Origin: Hemicentrotus pulcherrimus
Lineage: Eukaryota; Echinodermata; Echinoidea; Camarodonta; Strongylocentrotidae
Length of the DNA: 24,682 nucleotides
Assembly: GCA_003118195.1 (NCBI GenBank)
Contig: BEXV01001034.1
Span: 94,036-118,717, forward strand
Direction of reading: 5' to 3'
The translations under genes were made by a program, and so were the position numbers. Shown here one piece after another: positions 20,501-24,682 of this stretch. The notes below the pieces were generated by a model. That model made no database searches and was not told the origin of the DNA. It worked only from the letters and a program-made list of their open reading frames with translations. The stretch's first letter is position 1. Each line of letters begins with the position of its first letter.

Positions 20501-22086
20501 ATGTAGCATGCAAGTATTGGTGTGCACTGCAAGGTTCTGGAGTCATCAAAATCATAATAAATTTGACCGAGTCTTGGTGAAGTAACAAGCACTGTACACA
20601 GAAAGCTATATATGGGACAACACACATGGTGTCGGGGTTGGTACTACCTTGATTTCCTTGTCTTTCTATGCTCATTACTCAGCCAGTATACATTTTCTTC
20701 CAAAATTGTTTGGCACATGTCATTTCTTTGTAATCTTGAACATTCAGTGTAAGTTTCGTTTGATTCTGTGAGAATTAGTTTTCTTTTTTTTTAAACCAGA
20801 ACTGGAGTTTATCTTTATCATTCACCCCTGATGAATGATATACGATTTAGCTTTAACACTATGTGGGGATAGTCCTAAAAAGGCAGCAGTTAAATCTTCC
20901 ATGGGATTAACCACTTCTAAAAAGAATTGAAGTTGAAATCAATAAAATGGACTACGTTATTTTGTTTAGTTTTTCTGGAAAAAATCCATCTTGTATGATT
21001 GTGTTTTTTTAATCATGATATCTATAAAAAAAAAGGGGGAATATACAATGACTTTACCCATGTAGGTGTGTTTTCTACTATTTGTTATACAAAGGTAATT
21101 ACAAGTGTCAAGAAGTAGATGCGAGGGAGTAACAAAGGCGAAAAAAACACTAAAACTTGAAACTTAAAAAAGTTATGTTAACTACTAAAACACTTAAATT
21201 GCATCATTTCTTTTAAATTTCTATAGATGGAAAGGAGAAAATATTTCTACCCAGGAAGTTTCTCACGTTCTTGCTTTATTTCCAGCAATACTCGAAGCTA
21301 ATGTGTATGGTGTACATGTGCCGGGTAAGATTTGTCAGATAATGTAATCTTCAGCAGAAGTAGTGTGTTATGAATGGTCATTGAAATGATTCGTATGTCT
21401 AGAAATTAGACCACATCCTTAAATTATATAACTTGCCATTTCATTGGCAGGATATAAACAGAAACAAGAGAGAGACCTATTTAATTTTACCCTACCTAGT
21501 GGTTTGAAAATGATAAAAGGGATTAAAAAAATCTTTGGAATGTACCAGGCTTATGAGACGTTGAAATGAAGAAAAAACAAACAGAACATGCAATAACAGT
21601 ACTTTCATTATTAACCGCCATTCTGTAATGTACTGGGAGAGTATTACGACGAGTCTACATTACATGTAGGTGCAATTACGCGGTGGCTATTTGCTCATTT
21701 GTGTAAAGCGGAAGAATATGTTTCTGCTACCAGTCTGATGTTATTGATAACACAACTCCTTCAAAAACTTTAACTTTCAAGGTCACAGTGGAAGGGCAGG
21801 GATGGCGTCAATTGTTTTACATAAAGGAGCCATCTTAGATTTCTCAGGTCTCTACCAGCACATCATCTCCTCCCTACCGGACTACGCTCGGCCAAAGTTT
21901 CTCCGGCTTCTCAATGAGATGGATGTAACCGGTACATTCAAGCACAAGAAAACTGAAATGATGAAGAGGGGTTTTGCTCCTGATGGATACGGAGAGGTTT
22001 ACATCATCGAACCTTTAAAAAAGACCTATGCACCAATCAACCATGATCATATCAACATGTTAACAGCAGGTTATTCAAAGTTGTGA
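11064..22086 (+). CDS. Gene B: complete FATP/very-long-chain acyl-CoA synthetase (SLC27A family), exon 1 frame broken
   Basis: Nine coding exons: 11064-11560, 12681-12893, 14166-14327, 15298-15422, 17498-17695, 18241-18334, 19151-19349, 21227-21324 and 21782-22086. All have GT-AG borders and matching phases. They total 1891 nt; removing one T from the T8 run at 11249-11256 gives about 629 codons, close to the ~620 usual for the family. Landmarks in that numbering: a hydrophobic N-terminus (about 10-30), YTYSEV and SLKKGD (about 90-125), the P-loop [14 protein letters not shown] (about 230-242), FSASHFWDD (about 300), EFYAATEGN (about 365), [23 protein letters not shown] (about 488-500) and TGTFKHKK near the C-terminus. 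The expected role is ATP-dependent activation of long or very-long-chain fatty acids to CoA esters at a membrane. The catalytic motifs look intact, so only the exon 1 frameshift argues against function. Confidence 0.9.
11710..11831. repeat. Cluster of small hairpins in gene B intron 1
   Basis: Four palindromes occur in 122 bp: TCCTGAAAAGGA (11710-11721), AGTCCTGAAAAGGACT (11750-11765), AGTCTTGAAAAAGACT (11774-11789) and TATAGTTCTAAGGAGAACTATA (11810-11831; shown in two arms TATAGTTCT/AGAACTATA with loop AAGG). The first three have a GAAA loop. The second and third are 24 bp apart and followed by GTTGGT in both. Confidence 0.85.
12213..12284 (-). repeat. tRNA Ser/Leu-like SINE head
   Basis: Read on the - strand it starts GGTGTCGTAGTCGAGTGGTT (A-box region, plus 12265-12284) and ends GTTGGTTCGGATCTCACCGG (B box GGTTCGGATCTC, plus 12222-12233). 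The acceptor-like ends GGTGTCG and CGGCAGC pair at about 6 of 7 positions. An anticodon stem is not convincing, so this reads as a tRNA-derived SINE rather than a working tRNA gene. Confidence 0.55.
12681..12893 (+). CDS. Gene B exon 2 (P-loop)
   Basis: This 213-nt exon between CGTTCTACAG and ACAG|GTACG encodes [20 protein letters not shown], then a variable stretch, and ends [11 protein letters not shown] with the first base of Gly. The TSGTTG P-loop binds ATP phosphates and is split between exons 2 and 3. The equivalent gene A exon is left of the window. Short - strand open frames over this exon are shadows. Confidence 0.92.
12894..13689 (+). other. Gene B intron 2, left part
   Basis: No gene, RNA or defined repeat is recognised before the triplet tract. 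Two short open frames (about 13234-13461 and the start of 13521-14126) have no domain. Confidence 0.6.
13690..14118. repeat. (CAC/CCA/CAT)n triplet tract in gene B intron 2
   Basis: About 430 bases of CAC/ACC/CAT triplets end about 45 bases before the exon 3 acceptor. They give His-rich and Thr-rich artefact frames on the + strand. The tract is similar in composition to the one in gene A intron 7 but lies in a different intron. Confidence 0.92.
14166..14327 (+). CDS. Gene B exon 3
   Basis: This 162-nt exon after TTTCACTCAAG completes the P-loop Gly and encodes [18 protein letters not shown]...[16 protein letters not shown], ending at ACAG|GTAGAC. THGK keeps the usual Thr-His of the family, unlike IIPHSK in gene A. 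Confidence 0.92.
14328..15297 (+). other. Gene B intron 3, with a possible LINE 3' end on the - strand
   Basis: No gene is seen in these 970 bases. At about 14405-14665 the - strand reads like a LINE tail: a GGATCCAC/GTGGATTCC hairpin (about 14600-14632) leads to GGAAATGCAAATAAAACTGA and AATTGAAAACTG. This is only a pattern match. The remainder shows nothing recognisable. Confidence 0.35.
15298..15422 (+). CDS. Gene B exon 4
   Basis: This 125-nt exon between GTACTAG and CTAAG|GTAAGC encodes [20 protein letters not shown] to CRYLLAQPK. Its last ~30 bases and its 5' splice site are the seed of the minisatellite that fills the next 1.1 kb. Reading through the donor reaches an in-frame TAG at 15444-15446. 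Confidence 0.92.
15400..16531. repeat. 63-bp minisatellite made from exon 4 end plus its 5' splice site
   Basis: The ATACCTCC core of exon 4 (15401) recurs at 15471, 15534, 15597, 15660, 15723, 15786, 15849, 15912, 15975, 16038, 16101, 16164, 16227, 16290, 16353, 16416 and 16479. The first step is 70 bp and the next sixteen are exactly 63. Each unit is GATACCTCCTGGCTCAACCC, AAGGTAAG, then intron-like GAGGGTGTTACAGGTGGTAT and GTGGGTGAGGG. Nine copies keep AAG|GTAAG; others changed to GC, GATTAG, GATAAG or GTACAC. Gene A lacks the array. Because 63 is a multiple of three, frames stay open across units on both strands, including 341 codons on the -. Confidence 0.97.
16702..17290 (+). mobile_element. 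Dead non-LTR retrotransposon reverse transcriptase, interrupted
   Basis: 16702-16790 translates as [19 protein letters not shown], the typical start of a LINE reverse transcriptase palm region. After a break, 17058-17150 gives [20 protein letters not shown] and LSNSGIFG, and in a shifted frame 17150-17290 gives [25 protein letters not shown] then LGPLLF. Several stops and at least one frameshift make it inactive. It resembles CR1/jockey/L2-type elements; the clade is not assigned. The break (about 16795-17050) holds a palindrome cluster. Confidence 0.85.
16801..16912. repeat. Cluster of perfect palindromes inside the LINE remnant
   Basis: TGTTCGAACA (16801-16810), GGTTTGTCGACAAACC (16823-16838) and GCGTCATAATTATGACGC (16850-16867) are each perfect. 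In addition ACAAAGGGGGTTTGTCGA near 16814-16831 is inverted as TCGACAAACCTCCTTTGT near 16893-16910. The whole looks like a ~100-bp foldback inserted between reverse-transcriptase motifs. Confidence 0.75.
17498..17695 (+). CDS. Gene B exon 5
   Basis: This 198-nt exon starts on a codon after TTGTACAAAG and ends CTCAGG|GTGAG. It carries [16 protein letters not shown] and the canonical [15 protein letters not shown], then [10 protein letters not shown]. The acceptor lies in an AG-rich stretch; this AG was chosen because it restores the 198-nt length and frame seen in gene A. Confidence 0.92.
17696..18240 (+). other. Gene B intron 5
   Basis: AT-rich intron of 545 bases. No gene or repeat is recognised. 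Confidence 0.7.
18241..18334 (+). CDS. Gene B exon 6
   Basis: This 94-nt exon between CACATCACAG and CTTG|GTAAGA encodes [20 protein letters not shown] to VRLPL and the first base of Gly. It shares length and phase with gene A but only about 17 of 31 residues. Confidence 0.9.
18335..19150 (+). other. Gene B intron 6
   Basis: Contains a long T run followed by a G run (about 18478-18513) and a CT-rich microsatellite (about 18657-18770). No gene is seen. Confidence 0.8.
19151..19349 (+). CDS. Gene B exon 7, FATP signature part 1
   Basis: This 199-nt exon after TTCACCATCAG encodes [53 protein letters not shown] and FIDRLGDTF, and ends AG|GTAGAC. It keeps the family's canonical FNSGDL (FNTGDL in gene A). 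The DNA is nearly the same as in gene A, including silent sites. Confidence 0.95.
19350..21226 (+). other. Gene B intron 7
   Basis: This 1.9-kb intron holds the second MITE-like element (20072-20381) and a weak tRNA-like stretch on the - strand near 19615-19675 (GCTACAGTGGTCAAGCAGCA, then GTCTTGAAAACTAGAGGTCC). The 16-mer GGAGTAACAAAGGCGA occurs at 20379-20394, touching the MITE, and again at 21126-21141. No gene is seen. Confidence 0.6.
20072..20381. mobile_element. MITE-like element, copy 2
   Basis: Same terminal inverted repeats as 8696-9012 (GGGGGGTGTTTCACAAAGAT at the left, ATCTTTGTGAAACACCCCCC at the right) and a clearly related interior with AAAATATTTTGTAAAAGTT and GGCATAAAATGTTGA. 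Flanks read CCTGG on both sides, a possible 5-bp target duplication. No coding capacity. Confidence 0.85.
21227..21324 (+). CDS. Gene B exon 8, FATP signature part 2
   Basis: This 98-nt exon between TTTCTATAG and CCGG|GTAAGA encodes [41 protein letters not shown] is closer to the human SLC27A2 sequence (VYGVHVPDHEG) than gene A's VYGIPVPG. Confidence 0.93.
21325..21781 (+). other. Gene B intron 8
   Basis: 457 bases with no gene or repeat recognised. Confidence 0.7.
21782..22086 (+). CDS. Gene B terminal coding exon 9
   Basis: The acceptor is CTTTCAAG, in the same context as gene A. The coding part (305 nt) gives [54 protein letters not shown], and ends [14 protein letters not shown] with TGA at 22084-22086. 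It forms the C-terminal lid domain. About 86 of 100 residues match gene A. Confidence 0.95.
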
Positions 22087-22320
22087 ACAGGTATACAACA
22101 TCGAGTCTTATAACTTGATCAAACCAAGACACATGTTATCAACACCAGGTCATACTACAGGGTGTAAGTTGTAAAAGATTTACACATTTTAATAGTCATA
22201 CCATGATCATATAAAACTATTAGCAACATGTCTTTCCAAGCCGTAATAGATTTACAACATCGAGTCATAACCTTATCATGTCAAGATGTTAGCAGCAGTT
22301 TCATTGTCAGGTGTAAAAAA
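22042..22320 (+). repeat. Degenerate repeats of the coding end, running into the 3' region of gene B
   Basis: Units start near 22042 (coding, CATGATCATATCAACATGTT), 22111, 22202 and 22271. They share CATGATCATAT..AACATGTTA..AGCAGG and a joining piece TTTACAACATCGAGTCATA. Spacing is about 69, 91 and 69 bp. The same unit, including ACAACCTCGAGTCATAT, follows gene A. Confidence 0.78.
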
Positions 22321-22703
22321 GATCAGACGAACTTTTTATCGAATCGTTACAGTAAACTTTTTTGTTCAAATATGAGACATTTATCAATTTGTCAGTAGGC
22401 CTATATAGAACAGATTTAGTTAACATTATGTGGTATTTCTGGTGTCATGATTTTGTTTACATTTCTACGCAATAGGTTGTAAGAGTAACATGTTGAATCG
22501 TCATCAATACTTGAAAAGAAAGTGCCGTGGTCGTGTGCTTTCAGTACTTGGATTAAGATGTGAATGTCACTTGTTTTAACCTTGTTAGTATCTTATGCCA
22601 TACTTGTTGTTATCATTTTATTCGTATTATATGGATAATCGATTACGTTTACTTCGTATCATCATGATTATGCTGATATTGGATGTTCCTTCAAAGCAGT
22701 GTT

Positions 22704-23106
22704 GTGTAACTAAGAGACAACTACCTTTAAATTAAAAAAAAATCACAATGAGAAAGTTGTTTAGGACTGGAATAATGAAAAACAAATATGTATCTAAAAA
22801 TAATTCCCCCAGTTTCATATAATCAATGATGGCTTCTACAGTTATCCAACTACTACCACATAGGGCCTTGGGTAAAACATTAATGCAGTGTGTTATAAAT
22901 AAGAGGGGTGTAATTAAGAGACAACCACCTTTAAATAAAAAATAAAAAAATCATAATGAGAAAGTTGTTTAGGACTGGAATAATGAAAAACAAATATGTA
23001 TGTAAAAAATATTTTTCCCCAGTTTCATATAATCAATGATGGCTTCTTCAGTTATACAACTGCTACCACATAGGGCATTGGGTAAAAATTAATTGTGTTA
23101 TATGCA
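22704..23106. repeat. 204-bp tandem duplication, two copies
   Basis: Unit 1 (22704-22907) and unit 2 (22908 to about 23106) share TAAGAGACAAC, GAGAAAGTTGTTTAGGACTG, GAATAATGAAAAACAAATAT, CAGTTTCATATAATCAATGA and TGGCTTCT. The period measured at TAAGAGACAAC is 204 (22711 to 22915). Confidence 0.93.
22731..22946 (+). promoter_or_regulatory. Possible poly(A) signals for gene B
   Basis: ATTAAA at 22731-22736 lies in repeat unit 1; AATAAA at 22934-22939 and 22941-22946 lie at the same place in unit 2. If used, the 3'UTR would be about 0.65-0.85 kb. A-rich context makes this weak. Confidence 0.3.
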
Positions 23107-23464
23107 AGAGCATATAAGATATACAGCCCTCTTGTCAGTTACTTGTTGAAAATTATCATTTCAAACCAGTTATCATTATGATTATTTAGTTAAAGATTAC
23201 AAAGTTACTTGAACAATCTTCCGACGTTTTTCACGTATCCATTTTTAACACTTATCATGAATTCAGTACTATTGAAAGAATCGAATATTTGATTTATTCT
23301 GAATTGCTTGTTAAACAATACAACATTTTTAAAGAATATAACTTTCACTACGATGCAAAAAAAAAAGTATGCCAAGATGTTAGATTAGTACGTTATTGTC
23401 GTATTCCATAAATCAGCTTTCCAATGAAATTACAGAAATGCTTGAATCTAATCAATCTCGAATA

Positions 23465-23565
23465 TAAAATCGTGTTTTTTCCTTTCTGCTCTAAATGTGG
23501 TCTTACAGTGATAAATATTACTGAGATTCTGCTGATTTGTGAGTCACAACTAGCAACTTCCTTTC
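23465..23565 (+). mobile_element. Possible LINE C-terminal remnant
   Basis: Translation around 23475-23560 gives FPFCSKCGLTVINITEILLI followed by CES, resembling the C..C..LTVEHIL..C cluster at the end of several LINE ORF2 proteins. Short and unsupported by neighbouring motifs. Confidence 0.25.
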
Positions 23566-23850
23566 CTTCTTATTGTTAAAGCATTCCTGAAAAACACTTT
23601 AAAACTCTCGTCGAATTGGGAAAATTTTCATACTTAATTTACGATGTCGACTTATGCCAAAATGCGGGCAAGTGTCAACGGGGCAATTGTTAGAATTGAG
23701 GAAATGACGCTGAAGTCCGAATCTAATAGTTAACATTGACTTCTTTTACTTTTAAAGTAGTCCTAGGCCTAAATCTACATTGTCCAGCTCCGAATTCGGA
23801 AGTTTTTTTTAACGCTATTGAGGTCTGTGTTGAACGGTAACTTGCAGGTA

Positions 23851-23892
23851 GCCTAGATCTAATCTAGATCTAGACCTAGTCTAGATCTAATC
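23851..23892. repeat. CTAGATCTA-rich palindromic patch
   Basis: CTAGATCTAATCTAGATCTA, GACCTAGTCTAGATCTAATC form overlapping short palindromes over about 42 bp, adjoining the putative exon donor on the - strand. Confidence 0.75.
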
Positions 23893-23924
23893 TTCGAAGA
23901 AAAAAAAATGAGAATTTCACGTAC

Positions 23925-24128
23925 CCTTTTGGTGTTCTTGCTGTCAGTAGAATTAATGAATTCTTGTAATTGATCATCATCAAGAAGTTGAAATCTAGGA
24001 AGAGTTTCTTCAGCCTTTTGCCTTGTTTTGAGTCTAGTCGTAGAATCTCGGCCGAATTTAGTATATACCCCTATTGCCAGTCGTCTTATTAGAAAATCTA
24101 ACAAAATAAGCGACCGATTCGCACACAC
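23925..24128 (-). CDS. Possible exon with an N-terminal motif like Crypton/DUF3504-type recombinase-derived proteins
   Basis: The - strand frame reads RQKAEETLPRFQLLDDDQLQ then EFINSTDSKNTKR, followed directly by the strong donor AAAAGG|GTACGT (donor bases at plus 23924-23923). The pattern RF..L....L..FI...DSKNTKR is like the start of the tyrosine-recombinase-related (Crypton/KCTD1/QRICH1-like) family common in marine invertebrates, recalled by pattern only. There is no ATG in the open frame upstream, so the 5' border given is only the limit of a convenient open stretch; an acceptor such as ACTGGCAATAG may be the true edge. The gene would be convergent with gene B. No catalytic domain is seen downstream, so it may be a fragment. 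Confidence 0.4.
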
Positions 24129-24682
24129 AATGTATGGTATCCGCGCTCGCTTAAACCAGTTTTTATCACGTGAACCAATTGGTATTTCAGCAAGATTGAA
24201 CTATTTTCCCGGTAACTGCAATTTTGCCGGTATTTTACTGATTTACTCTAGAAATATTACAAAGGTTTGGCATTTTTCGTTTATTTACGGGAATGGCTAA
24301 AACCACGACTGCAATTTCGATGGCTGGATTTCTTAAGTGAGGTATATAAAGGCTATTAGTGATAATCATGTGTAAATGTGACGTCAGATCTAGGATCATG
24401 ATTATTGACATGCGTTTAGCGTACTCTTCTGGAATCTGTCATTATTGTTAGAAGGATCGACTTTGGGAAAGAGTGCAACACCGATATAGAATACTAGAAT
24501 AAGAACTTCTAAAAATATCTTATAAAACGATTTCAGTATTGATAAAAAAAAATCTACCTTTTCGTTTTTGTCCTACCTCAGAAGACTCAGATTGGATAGC
24601 AATCAAACTGGAAACTAAAATTACCAAAACTTAGATGCTTACATCTTAAAAAATATTTGTTGTTAAATCATAAAAATGTGGT

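Larger units (their letters stand above)
22087..24682. other. Region downstream of gene B
   Basis: Contains the 3'UTR repeats, a 204-bp tandem duplication (22704-23106), a stretch at about 23465-23560 that may be a LINE C-terminal zinc-knuckle remnant (FPFCSKCGLTV..ILLICES), a CTAGATCTA-rich patch (about 23851-23892) and a possible - strand exon (23925-24128). From about 24130 to 24682 nothing is recognised. Confidence 0.6.

Noticed and set aside
24028..24300. 90-codon + strand frame at the right end
   Set aside because: No domain seen; overlaps the more convincing - strand exon candidate.

Overview
This window is animal nuclear DNA, not bacterial. It is AT-rich, its genes are split by GT-AG introns of about 0.5-2 kb, and it is full of microsatellites, minisatellites, foldback elements, tRNA-like SINE fragments and degenerate LINE reverse transcriptase. 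Together with the family present, this suggests a marine invertebrate, perhaps a sea urchin or other echinoderm. The phylum is an inference; nothing here proves it.

The window holds two head-to-tail copies, both on the + strand, of a gene for a fatty-acid transport protein / very-long-chain acyl-CoA synthetase (SLC27A/FATP/ACSVL family). Gene A (216-6166) enters from the left edge: its last seven coding exons are present and its 5' exons lie outside. Gene B (11064-22086) is complete, with nine coding exons that would encode about 629 residues. The seven shared exons have identical lengths (162, 125, 198, 94, 199, 98 and 305 nt) and identical phases, so the two are tandem paralogues. Both are expected to activate long or very-long-chain fatty acids to CoA esters at the ER, peroxisome or plasma membrane. 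Gene B exon 1 has one extra T in a T8 run that breaks the frame, so B is either a recent pseudogene or carries an assembly error.

The 4.9 kb between the genes holds a 3'UTR-like zone with repeats copied from the end of the coding sequence, a small foldback element, a ~57-bp minisatellite split by a GC-rich ~745-bp insertion, a ~315-bp MITE-like element (a second copy lies in gene B), a GA microsatellite and a perfect hairpin. Introns of gene B hold a cluster of GNRA-type hairpins, a CAT/CCA triplet tract, and a 63-bp minisatellite of 17 copies whose unit is the end of exon 4 plus its 5' splice site. The same intron carries a dead LINE reverse transcriptase. Downstream of gene B are a 204-bp tandem duplication and, on the - strand, a possible exon resembling the N-terminus of Crypton-type recombinase-derived proteins.

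The most unusual signals are the exon/splice-donor-derived minisatellite in gene B intron 4, the C-terminus-derived repeats in both 3' regions, the covarying hairpins in gene B intron 1, and the patchy divergence between the paralogues.
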